This document shows, in pieces, positions 52,601-62,195 of a stretch of 64,000 nt of DNA. A program made the translations under genes and the position numbers. Within the stretch, counting starts at the first letter, position 1. Each line of letters opens with the position of its first letter. This DNA is from Bathynomus jamesi (Eukaryota; Arthropoda; Malacostraca; Isopoda; Cirolanidae). The notes under the pieces were generated by a model. The model did no database searches, had not been told where the DNA came from, and was given only the letters and a program-made list of their open reading frames with translations. Location: assembly GCA_023014485.1 (NCBI GenBank), contig JAJOZX010005521.1, positions 221,001 through 285,000 on the forward strand, read 5' to 3'.

Positions 52601-53443
52601 ACAGAACAATGTGTGAACCTTAGTACTACACTACACTTTAAGGGACAATCTGACTTGGATGGCAGAGAGCTTGCACAGGAGCTGAAGAACTTGCCTGACT
52701 TGCCATCAAAGACCATATCCTTGCTTGAACTGCTGACATTTATCCATGAAAGGGAGCTCTCTGAAATATATCCAAATTTGTGGACTGCTCTCAGAATTGG
52801 TCTTACTCTTCCAGTCACTGTTGCTGAAGCAGAGAGGAGCTTTTCAAAGCTGAAGCTCATCAAATCCTACCTGAGGTCAACTATGTCACAGGAACGCCTT
52901 ACCGGTCTGGCCATCATCAGTATAAATCATACAATTGCTGAGCAGATTTCATATGATGATTTAATTCATGACTTTGCATCAAGGAAGGTAAGAAGAGTCA
53001 GGCTTTAGATGGCAGTTGTGCTGTTGGTGCAATTTATTTTGTTTCTTGTTCAAAGTGTAGCATAATAATTACCCTCTCTTAAGTGTCTTATTCTATTTAT
53101 GTGATAGAGCATTTGTACAATTTAGAAATTTGATTCTCTAGTTTATTTATGGCAGTTGTGCAATTTAATTTGTATTTTTCCTGTTCATAGTATCATAATT
53201 ACATTCTCTTAAGTGAGTTATTCTATTTACGTGATGAAGGATTTGTAAAATTCAGAAATTTGAGTCTTTGTTTTGGTTCTGAAGTTCCAACAATTAGTCC
53301 AATAAAAAGTTATTTTGTGAAAGAGTTATGTCTGTCCTTTATTTTGGGGGGATTCGAATGTGTGTGTGTTGGCGAACAGGGGGGGGGGGCGCTGAAGGTG
53401 AGGTTCGCCCAGGGCGTATGTAAGCTAGCCGAGACCGCCACTG
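49647..53443 (+). mobile_element. Structurally intact hAT transposon
   Basis: TIR tips CAGTGGCGGTTCC (49647) and, read inward from 53443, CAGTGGCGGTCTC. Target duplication GTTGGGAC at 49639-49646 and GTTGGGGAC at 53444-53452 (one extra G in a G run). 3797 bp with an uninterrupted three-exon transposase gene, the only apparently complete transposase in the window. It is the innermost, so youngest, layer of the nest. Confidence 0.92.
50035..53008 (+). CDS. hAT transposase (ZMYM1/DUF4371-like), intact, three exons
   Basis: Exons 50035-50119, 50345-50530 and 50778-53008 join in phase to give about 833 residues. Exon 1 starts MDKKRSKLSGAQFRKKRKEE, the basic N-terminus typical of this group; exon 2 is a Ser/Pro-rich linker. 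Exon 3 has an N-terminal TTF-type zinc-binding region (FCFCCTLF); ILDCTPDISHTEQ (first catalytic Asp); RGQSYDNGANMRGK (second Asp); VPCGAHSLNLLVADA (CxxH with following His/Asn); DTRWESK; and a C-terminal LPVTVAEAERSFSKLKLIKS with the catalytic Glu-type block and hAT dimerisation domain. No stops or frameshifts. Introns are GT-AG. It would act in the nucleus to mobilise the 49647-53443 element. Confidence 0.92.
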
Positions 53444-53452
53444 GTTGGGGAC

Positions 53453-53907
53453 CGGTTCGGTCCGGTTCGCCCGAGCCGGTTGTTAAATTTTTATTGGATC
53501 ACCGAACCGTTTGTTTGTTTTTAACAAATATTTAACAGTCAGTAGAAATTTATTTATATCTAAATTTTTGTTAATTTTTTCAGGATTCTATAGAAAAATA
53601 TAGGTAGTATCACAAGCAGTGGTCGTTTCAATATTTATTTATTTTTTGATGAAAAATTAGTTTATTTTTAGATAATTATGTCATTAGTGAGTATAAAGAA
53701 TATGTTAAATAATTTCTGCCAAAATGTTACAAAATGCTGTTTCGAAAAGCTAAAATGCGTTGGCTTGGGGGGCTCCGCCCGGACCCCGCTGAGAGAGCTA
53801 CTAGCTTACTCGAGACCCCCTAGCTTAATGACTCGAACCACTGGCGCTCGCCGATTTACACCCGTATCTGTATCAGAACCGGTTGTTAAGAAATTGGCAT
53901 CACACAC
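53453..53907. other. Right part of the ~475-bp element
   Basis: GC-rich patches (53760-53830) and AT-rich middle; no coding capacity. Confidence 0.6.
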
Positions 53908-54750
53908 CTGGCTATGAAACATTTGACATCTGATCTTTCTGCTACAGTATATCTGATTGGGGCAGAGAAAACCTTGTGGTTTTCAATCCCCCCAAAACTC
54001 AGTTCCTCCATTTGTCTACTCGTCACAATCTTCCACACGACTATCACCTTACCTTGAACAATACACAACTCAATCCTTCCTCTTCTCTTAACATTCTTGG
54101 CGTTTCCTTTTCTCGTGATCTTTCCTGGAAAGATCACATAAGTACTTTTTCCAAAACAGTTTCTAAGAGGTGAGGTGTGCTGTACCGCCTCCACAGTTTC
54201 TTCACCCCAGTTCAGTTGCTTTCTCTGTACAGGGGTCTTGTCCGTCCCTGTATGGCGTATGCTTCTCATGTGTGGGATGACTCAACCCGCACAGCCGTAC
54301 TTGACCGGGTGGAATCAAAGGCTTTTCGTCTCATTAATTCCTCGCCTCTTACTCACTGTCTTCAATCCCTCTCCTTTCGCCGCAATGTTGCCTCACTCTC
54401 TCTCTTTACTATCGCTATTATAACGAACACTGCTGTTCTGAACTCTCTAACTGCATGCCTCCCCCTTTAAGGAGAGTACGCAGCACCAGACTTTCAACAC
54501 TTTCTCATTCCTTTTCTGTCCAACTCTAACGCAAAGGTTAATCGGTATTTTCAATCTTTCATCTACTCAACCAGTCAACTCTGGAACAATCTTCCTCGAT
54601 CCATCTTTCCCCTGTCTATGACCTCAAATCTTTCAAACGCAGAGTGTCTAGGTATCTCGAAAACCCTGGACCTTGAATTTGGCTCTCTTCTTCTATAGGT
54701 GGGTGGGCGCTTTTACGGGTTCCTCCTTCCTGCATAAAGAAAAGAGCTAG
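53908..54750 (+). pseudogene. LINE-B polyprotein, C-terminal region (right part)
   Basis: Continues after the nest: HLTSDLSA, then VVFNPPKTQFLHLSTRHNLP, SSLNILGVSFSRDLSWKDHI, and in another frame GVLYRLHSFFTPVQLLSLYR, GLVRPCMAYASHVWDDSTRT and VESKAFRLINSSPLTHCLQS. It ends WNNLPRSIFP near 54600. This thumb-region signature is shared by the LINE family of the left part. Frameshifted near 53950, 54165 and 54430. Confidence 0.88.
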
Positions 54751-54755
54751 TGTTT

Positions 54756-56040
54756 ACTACATTATGGCAAGTCATTCAAAAAATCTACTACTCTATGACT
54801 GAAAAAGTATTTTCGTAGATCAAGTCTACAAGTCTGTTTTCTAATTTTCATATTATGCCGTTGAGTCATTCCATCAGCCTTTAATGAGAAAAAGTTACGT
54901 ACATCTAAATTGTCCAAACCTAAAAGCATTTTGAACATCTGTATCATATCTCTCCTCATACAGTTTTCTCAAAACTAAACATACCTAGTTCCTTTAATCT
55001 TTCCCTGTATTCCAATTTTCTTAGGTTAGGGATAAGCTTGGCTGTGCTACGTTGCACATTTTCAAGCATATCAATATCATGTCTAAGGTGACTAGGTGAG
55101 GGAACCAAGCTTGAATGCAGTATTCTAAGTGAGGCCTAGCGTAAGAATTATATAATTTACAGATCACTCCTTTACTCTTGTAACTAACGTTCCTCTTAAT
55201 AATACCTAACATTTTATTTACTTTATTTCTAACCTCTAAGCACTGCTTAGAAAATTTTAGATCACTACTAACTATAATGCCAAGTTCTTCCTCTTGTCTA
55301 ACATCCCCTAACCAGTTTCCTTGCATCTCATAAATAAAGTTTTCATTATTTCTACCAAAATGGATGACTTTGCATTTTTGAACAATGAATTCCATCTACT
55401 ATTTCTACCAAAATGGATGACTTTGCATTTTTGAACAATGAATTCCATCTACTATTTCTACCAAAATGGATGACTTTGCATTTTTGAACAATGAATTCCA
55501 TCTACTATTTACTAGCCCAGGCAATTAATCTATCAAGATCTTTTTGCAGTTTTTAAGAATTTTCTATATTTGTAACTGGGGCAACTACTTTTGTATCATC
55601 TTCAAATTTAGAAAATTTACCACCTACTCCCTTCTCTAAAACATTTAGATATAAAATAAAGAGCAATGGACTTAAAACTGATCCCTGTGGTACCCCACTT
55701 TTCACTTTCTGCCACTCATTTCATGGCCATTTAGAATTACTTTCTGTTGTCTGTCTTCTAACCATTTTTCTACCCAATTTATAACTGATCCCAATATCCC
55801 ATGAGCTTTTAATTTATATAGAAGTCTCCCGTGCGGAACCTTGTCAGATGCCTTCCTAAAATCCAAATAAATAACATCTACATCATTTCCATTATCTACC
55901 TGATCAGTTACAAACTCTAAAATGTCTAAGAGATTAGACAAACAAGATTTTCCTGATCTAAATCCATGTTGTGAACTTGAAATAAGATTAAAATTTTCCA
56001 AATGCTCTTGAATATTATTCTTTATAATTCTTTCTAGTGG
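54756..56040 (-). mobile_element. CR1-like LINE (family C), 5'-truncated, minus strand
   Basis: Minus-strand pieces in order: ENFNLISSSQHGFRSGKSCL and DVIYLDFRKASDKVPHGRLL (RT A box, Ala for Phe; 56001-55702), VIHFGRNNENFIYEMQGNWL and GIIVSSDLKFSKQCLEVRNK (55395-55021), and MIQMFKMLLGLDNLDVRNFF ending KYFFSHRVVDFLNDLP (54959-54762). The B box and FADD block fall in a broken part near 55600-55700. A 53-bp triplication interrupts it at 55349-55508. Confidence 0.8.
55349..55508. repeat. 53-bp tandem triplication within the LINE
   Basis: Three nearly identical copies of TTCTACCAAAATGGATGACT..CATCTACTAT, period 53. Confidence 0.95.
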
Positions 56041-56190
56041 TTAGATACATTAAAAAATGTAACTTAGATACAAGATACAAGATAGAAGATATTAACTTAT
56101 TGCGTATCAAAGATACAAGATACTTTTTAAGAAACGGGCAAGATACATATCTAAAGTAGCTTTCTCGATACAAGATACTTCGCTAATCAG
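56040..56190. mobile_element. hAT-type terminal fragment with AGATACAAGATAC repeats
   Basis: Repeated AGATACAAGATA words (56067-56180) resemble the subterminal repeats of hAT elements such as the one at 9578. Only one end is visible. Confidence 0.4.
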
Positions 56191-56636
56191 TTTAAGTTTG
56201 GAGATCAGAAATAATAAAAGGAAAAAGAGTTTTAAGTTAAATCATTATACTGTATTTTAAATGCTGTGCCTGAACTTAGTTTTGGTATGTAAACAAAGGT
56301 TTGATAACTTAATCCTTACTGATTTACAGTAATTTTGAAATCATTGTGCTTATGATATCATAAAAATGTTCCATTTGATAAAGCACTACACTGTTTTATG
56401 ATAGAAAAAGTTCCTTCATTTAATGAATTTCTTTGTGAATGTCCTAAATTTAATACCATTCAAATAAGTAAATGTGGTCCACGACCTATAATGGTGAAAA
56501 TTTATTCAAAGCCACGTGCTGCACCACTTTCAGACGCTCACTCTTTATTTTTTAATTTCAGGCGCGTAGCCTAGACTTCTAAATTTGGAGGGGCGAGAAA
56601 ATTATCGTTGGGATGGACAATATTGACCCTGTACCG

Positions 56637-56717
56637 AGTGTTCCATAAGTCCCTTTACCCCCTGAACTCTTTCCTATTGGAATAGGATGAGGGTAAATGG
56701 ACTTATGGGACACCCTT
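56637..56717. mobile_element. Short hairpin MITE
   Basis: GTGTTCCATAAGTCCCTTTACCC and GGGTAAATGGACTTATGGGACAC pair around a loop of about 35 bases. Confidence 0.7.
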
Positions 56718-56868
56718 GTAGTATGAATATTGTAAATGTAATAAATATAATGAATTTATAGTTCTGTATACTATATTATAATTTATTATTACATCGTTTC
56801 AAAAGTAAATTATTTTTACAATTTTTGGATCACCTGAAGATCAGGGGCCCCAGCCTCAATTACCAAAT

Positions 56869-56958
56869 GATATCTTCGTTAAAACTAACGAAAATATCAC
56901 GACTTAACCTAACCAATAGTCAAGGGCGTACAGTTGACCTAACCGGACATTCAATTTA
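56869..56958 (+). mobile_element. Foldback family F fragment
   Basis: Contains TTCGTTAAAACTAACGAA hairpin, ATCACGACTTAACCTAACCA and GGGCGTACAGTTGACCTAAC, near-identical to 46975-47050. Confidence 0.8.
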
Positions 56959-58000
56959 ATTTTTTATTATTGTTCTATACGTAAGTTCTTTATTCAAGTA
57001 AAATAGAATAAAATAATAGATAAATAACAATAAACAGTTTTAATAAAGTAGTTATAGGCAATTTATTTTATTTTCGTTTCATGTCATTCACCCCCGTTTT
57101 TGTGATTGGTTATAAAGCTAATCGTGGCCCCTCTTATGACTGTTTGGACGCACTCCTTAATTTGCGTACCACTGAACTAGAGAATCTTCTAAGACTAAGT
57201 CACTAGGTTCCATAATCCATAGAAGATATACTAATTAAATTTTAAATGAATATGGAATGTTACTGACCAGTGTCACACTTGTCAGCTCCAAGTATCCTTT
57301 GTACGTAACAGAACCGAATCTGCGCTGGCCCTGCAGGTCCGTACGTTACGCCGCTGAGGCTAGCCAACTAATACCATGTTCCTACTGACTCCGATGATCG
57401 TGAAGAAGAGGAAAATCTGTTTCTTTTGATCCACTTGCGTGTCTTCATTTTGAACATCAACCACGAACTGATGAAGAGTCGTCAGTTTTCTATGAAACAT
57501 TTTGTGACTATCAAACATGTTTGTGCGCGTATGAGGATTAAGTACCATTGGTAACCCATTATACTGTATTTAACCCCAAAACTATACAACAGATTGTGAT
57601 TTACGTACAGTTTCGGAAAAAGTTCGTCTAGAAGCAAAATTTCTGGAGCATAAAAAAATAGTAATCAGAAATGATTGTGTCTCGTTCTGGTTTTATTTTT
57701 ATCATCACTAGAAAGAACAAAATATACAAAGAAAACCAGAATATTACCAATTAAGTTTATACTTTGGAAATTAATTCTAAGCGAACATTTTTCCGAAACT
57801 GTACATGTAGATTGCACTGTACTACTTTCACCATTTATTAAGTCCCGCCGTACCCACTCTATCTTCCTGATTGCAGAATCAAAGGACTATGTCAACGTCG
57901 ATATTCGTAAACCTCTAAAGTATACCAAAAGCAATTTTAGCGAAAACATTCAAATATTATTTAATGCGGGGCCTGGTTAAGGCATACGCCAGTTACGCCA
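56959..58000. other. No gene recognised
   Basis: AT-rich. Short frames at 57360-57548 and 57675-57980 have no recognisable homology or splice context. Confidence 0.5.
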
Positions 58001-59086
58001 TGGCGTAGGGCCTCCCCTGGATTTTGAGCCCCCCGAAATTTCTCCTCCCCCTCTAGTTTTATCGCTCGCAGTACTCACCTTAAAAACAAATAAAATAAAA
58101 TCTTTTAACATCTGTAAATATAAGATTGTTTAGAAACTGAAAAAAAGACAATCATTATGACCACATAATAAAACAAATTTGCGTTAAGTATAATAGTATA
58201 TTGTATTTTTATTGTAATAGCACAGAACTGGTACACCTGATGGGCAATGAAGTTCGTGCTGTTATATGTAAAGAAGTTCAGAAAGCCAAATACTCATTCA
58301 TTCTCAGTGGACTCCATGCCTGACTTGAGTCATACTGACCAGCTCTCATTCACAATTCGCTACATAGATGGAGCTGGTGAAGCAGTTGATAGATTTGTCA
58401 AATTTTTTGCCATTGAGTCATAAAGGAGCAGAGTTGTTGAAGGTTGTACTTGGTGCATTGGTTGAGTTTGGCATAGGTATTATGGACTGTCGTGGCCAAA
58501 CATATAATACCAGCAACATGTAGAAGTATGCTGGGCTACAAGCAGAAATTAAAAAAATTAATCCGTATGCAAGGTATATTCCATGTGCAGCCCACTTCTT
58601 GAATTTAGTTGGTGCAGAAAGTGTAAAATGCTGTTTTGAAGCGGCACAGTTTTTTTACTTCACTCAGGAACTGTATTCATTTGCTGCAGCTTCACCTAAA
58701 CGGTGGTCAAAGCTAGTTGATGGGATTTCTCCAACAGAAAACAGCAAAGTATTGACTCTCAAGAATCTTGGTGACACTCGCTGGCACAGTCATTATAAAG
58801 CAGTGCGAACTGTTGACAGAAATTATCAACAGTTCTATAATCTTCTCTGTGATATGGGTGAAGACACATCTCAGCCACCTGACACACGAGTCAAGGCTTC
58901 ATCTCTAGCTGAAAAAATGACATTACTGGAGCCATCCTTCATTTGTCAGTTCTGGTTGTGTATTTTAAAATCCTTTCAGAATTCAAGTGCAATCCTTCAA
59001 ACAGAAGACCTAGATCTGCAGGAAGCTTGTTCCATATTTGAATCATTAGCTGCATTCATTAGAGACCTGAGAGAAGTGTTTGCTAA

Positions 59087-59772
59087 GTTTGAAACCGGTC
59101 CTATTCAAAGGAGTGACATAACGAAGGAGTGACAAATCGGAGATAAAATTCAAAGGAGTGACACGAAAATACCAACAAAGAAGAAGAAAGAACAAATCCA
59201 GAGGGAAGAGAGGCTTGCAACTGTTAGGTTAGGTTTCTAGTTTTTGAAATAAAATCTTAATTTTAACAATTCTGTCACTCCTTCGAAGTGTCACTCCTTC
59301 GAAGTGTCACTCCTTCGAAGTGTCACTCCTTCGAAGTGTCACTCCTTCGAAGTGTCACTCTCCTTCGAAGTGTCACTCCTTCGAAGTGTCACTCCTTCGA
59401 AGTGTCACTCCTTCGAAGTGTCACTCTCCTTCGAAGTGTCACTCCTTCGAAGTGTCACTCCTTCGAAGTGTCACTCCTTCGAAGTGTCACTCCTTCGAAG
59501 TGTCACTCCTTCGAAGTGTCACTCCTTCGAAGTGTCACTCCTTCGAAGTGTCACTCCTTCGAAGTGTCACTCCTTCGAAGTGTCACTCCTTCGAAGTGTC
59601 ACTCCTTCGAAGTGTCACTCCTTCGAAGTGTCACTCCTTCGAAGTGTCACTCCTTCGAAGTGTCACTCCTTCGAAGTGTCACTCCTTCGAAGTGTCACTC
59701 CTTCGAAGTGTCACTCCTTCGAAATGTCACTCCTTCGAAATGTCACTCCTTCGAAACAGACCCGTTTGAAAC
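59087..59772. mobile_element. Minisatellite-armed TIR element with 9-bp target duplication
   Basis: Element proper 59096-59763 (668 bp), duplication GTTTGAAAC on both sides. Left end CGGTCCTATTCAAAGGAGTG, right end read inward GGGTCTGTTTCGAAGGAGTG; 18 of the first 23 positions match. The left arm keeps about three GGAGTGACA units (59109-59164). The right arm is about 30 tandem 16-bp units of the same motif inverted. The centre (59165-59272) is unique. Excising the element plus one duplication restores the host transposase frame exactly. Confidence 0.85.
59273..59755. repeat. 16-bp tandem repeat CACTCCTTCGAAGTGT
   Basis: About 30 units, nearly perfect, with two 2-base expanded variants (59358, 59425) and AAATGT variants at the outer edge. 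Each unit contains the self-complementary CTTCGAAG. Confidence 0.97.
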
Positions 59773-60427
59773 AGCTACCAAACAAAGAATGCCTGACATC
59801 TCGGAGGACTATCAGAAAACAAGGGTCAGAAGCGGAGGATGTGGTGCTGAGTGGTTCTACAAAATTTCGTGTTGAGAGCTACATTCCTATAGTTGATCGC
59901 CTATCACAAGTAATTGAAAAGCGACAGTGTGCCTACACAGATGCTCAAAAGACCTTCAGGTGCATATTCCAACTTGCTTCTAAAGATCCTCTTCCAGAAT
60001 CATCAGTTGTAGATCTCGTGGCTGCTTACCCAAGTGATTTGGCCGAAGATAGCTACACAATTTGAACAATTTTTGTCGCTTCCCTATTGACTGCCAAAAG
60101 TGCTCTGATTCATGCTCCAAAGGGTGCCTGCACCATTGCTCTCCATTAAATTGGCGAAAGACCCCAAGGGAAGTGATGAAGCAGCTAACTGCTCATCCTT
60201 TGACTGCAAGTGCATTTCCTAATGTGAAAACAGCAGCAGCAGTATTCTTGACCATGGGTTTTTCAGTCTGAGGCTGAACGTTCTTTTTCATGCATGGGTA
60301 GGATTAAGAACTGTATGAGGTCATGCCTCTCGGATAAAAAGCTGAGCAATCTCTGTACCCTGTCAACAGAATTCGATCTCACACGATCACTACCTCTCAA
60401 CGAGATTGTGAGGAACTTCGCTGCTGC

Positions 60428-60455
60428 AAAAAAAAAAAAAAAAAAAAAAAAAAAA
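60428..60455. repeat. A28 homopolymer
   Basis: Directly follows the end of the hAT reading frame (FAAAKKK..), so it may be a tract expansion of Lys codons or a retro-copy tail. Confidence 0.9.
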
Positions 60456-60948
60456 CTTGTGTAATGGAGGAGTCAGTTTCCACATTTTATTTTGATTATA
60501 TTGTCAATAAATTCGTAAGCCATTGTAAGTAATTTCTATAAAAACTCAAGAGTTACTATGAATAAAACTATTATTAGAAATGTTAGAGGTGTATTTAATT
60601 TTGTCAGACACAGTGACAGTGTTAGACTAGAACCCTGGTAAACACTTCGATCCGGAATTCTACGGTTCGGAAACCGTCGACGGTATTCTGCAACAGCAGC
60701 TGTTGCACTTCCATCGTAAAAACCGTAGACATACACCAAATCTGCATATTCGGCATGTGTGTGGCATTCTTAACACTGCTCCAAACAATGTCACTCACAA
60801 TAGTCAGCTGTCGATTGGCTTATGTTACATGCTTACATTACAGCTTACATGGTTCAAGGTTATAGGGGAGGGAAGGGGGAGGAAGAGCTGCGCACGCATC
60901 AGATTCAAACAACTATCTCCGTAACCATTCAGAATTAGGCATGTTCAT

Positions 60949-61790
60949 ATGAACTTTTTTTCTCACAATGACCGATACAATCACCTCCCGAAGTATTGGC
61001 CTTTCCTCCCGAAACATCCTGTATATATACACACACGTCACCTCATCATGTCAATTGGACTATGGTCCAATGGGGATGAGTATTGTTCACAGGCGAATCA
61101 AGATTTAATCTTCGAACATCCGATGGACAGGAAAGTGTGCGAACAGTAGATATATTCGCCCCCGTGCACTTTCACGGAGAGGGTTGCTTTTGGAGGAGGC
61201 TCAGTCATGGTCTGTGGTGGTACCACTTCAAACTCGCGCGTGAGCTCGTCGTTGTTGGTAGTGGGTCATTGACGTCCTCAAGATACTTGGGAGAGATCTT
61301 GCTGGAGCATGTGGTCCCTTTTGCTCCTTTTGTTGGCGAAGACTTCCTTCTACAGCACGATAACGCTAGACCCCATGCGGCAAGAGCCGTTCGCGATTTC
61401 CTTGAAGCTGGAATTTGTCGAATAGAGTGGCCTTCCCGAAGTCCGGACCTGAACCCCATAAAACATCTGACACGATGGGACTGCGTCTTAGGGATCGTCT
61501 AGTAGCCCCTAACACTAGAAGAGATTTAACAAGCTTTAACTGAAGTGAGAGGGAATCCCACAGGATGTGATCGCCGATCTCATTCATGGGGCAAATTTTT
61601 TTTTTCCCCCAATTTTTTTGTCGAAATTTTTTTTAACTATTTTTTGATAAATTGTATTAAGCAAGTGTATTAAGCAAGTGTTTGAAGATGTTTTAATGGC
61701 CTCAGACTAAATTTTCGAATTTTAAAACTTTTCTACAGAAGCTTTTTTTTGCTTTTCGCGATATTCGAATTAGACCTATTTTTCTGCCGC
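60949..61790 (+). pseudogene. Tc1-like transposase remnant
   Basis: Plus-strand frame 61083-61502 carries the catalytic core: FTGESRFNLRTSDGQESVR, LQHDNARPHAARAVRDFLEA, WPSRSPDLNPIKHL. The expected third acidic residue (NPIEHLWD) is Lys and the frame is garbled after it, so it is inactive. The N-terminal paired domain is missing. TIRs not found; the sequence to about 61790 has T-rich filler and CTGCCGCTCAGTGTA that may be a terminus. Confidence 0.8.
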
Positions 61791-62060
61791 TCAGTGTATT
61801 TCACTAAGCATAAAGGATTTTACAAAGTGGTATAATTCAAACAAAATGAGTAATTTAGTTTTAAAAATCTAACAAGTTACAAACACAGCGAACTATGAAA
61901 ATAGTTTCACAACTTTTATCACCAAAACTAAAAAATCACTCAACCAAATGAATTGGTTCTAAACGGATCATCATATACTAAAAATACAATATATATATAG
62001 TCACAATTGGTAAAATTTTATAGTATTCAATAGCGGGGATATTTTTCAGCTCGTGGAACT
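61791..62060. other. No gene recognised; presumed 3'UTR side of the unidentified gene
   Basis: AT-rich flank downstream (minus strand) of the stop at 62061. Confidence 0.4.
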
Positions 62061-62195
62061 TCATTTGATGTGAAGTCGTAAAAGAGTCAAGAATTTCTTT
62101 TGGGAAGCGACAACCAAGTAATGCATTCCATTTTCTTCTTGATATCTTACTGCAGTGGGTTCTTTGATGGCAAAGCTTCCTACTTTTTCAAAGCC
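62061..62195 (-). CDS. Unidentified gene, terminal exon
   Basis: 45 codons including TGA stop, phase 0 start after TATATATAG. Contains the repeat-like core TAVRYQEENGMHYLVVASQK. Confidence 0.55.
   Translation of the reverse strand, partial: GFEKVGSFAIKEPTAVRYQEENGMHYLVVASQKKFLTLLRLHIK

Larger units (their letters stand above)
49628..53907. mobile_element. ~475-bp element with 8-bp duplication, itself hosting a hAT
   Basis: Sequence 49628-49646 plus 53453-53907 sits between two TGGCTATG copies in the LINE. It contains paired blocks GAACCGGTTGTTAA-like (53466-53492, 53877-53891). An 8-bp duplication suggests a non-autonomous hAT-type element, but the outermost TIRs are weak. Confidence 0.6.
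47660..54750 (+). mobile_element. LINE family B, split by nested insertions
   Basis: 5'-truncated non-LTR retrotransposon: left part 47660-49627, right part 53900-54750. Both belong to one polyprotein that rejoins in frame across the 8-bp duplication TGGCTATG (49620-49627 and 53908-53915). Between them lie a ~475-bp element and, within it, an intact hAT. Many small frameshifts are present. Confidence 0.9.
58240..60430 (+). pseudogene. hAT transposase (ZMYM1/DUF4371-like), broken
   Basis: Early part is stop-ridden (SMPDLSHTDQLSFTIRYI near 58310, first catalytic Asp region). The best frame is 58599-59095: LKNLGDTRWHSHYKAVRTVD with the DTRW motif, continuing to REVFAKFET. There a minisatellite element interrupts it, and the same frame resumes at ATKQRMPDISEDYQKTRVRS (59773). 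It then runs in another frame to FRVESYIPIVDRLSQVIEKR and to FSVxAERSFS-like text near 60255-60290. Same broad family as the intact hAT at 49647 but clearly older. Confidence 0.8.
58000..60455 (+). mobile_element. Degraded hAT, interrupted by a minisatellite element
   Basis: Plus-strand transposase remains run from about 58240 to 60430 and end directly in an A28 run (60428-60455). Inside the coding part is an insertion flanked by GTTTGAAAC on each side (59087-59095 and 59764-59772). TIRs of the hAT were not securely found; GGGGCCTGG..-type text near 57966 might be one end. Confidence 0.75.

Noticed and set aside
59288..60065. Frames of SLLRSVTPSKCHSFEV repeats
   Set aside because: Translation of the 16-bp tandem array; all three forward frames are open for the same arithmetic reason.
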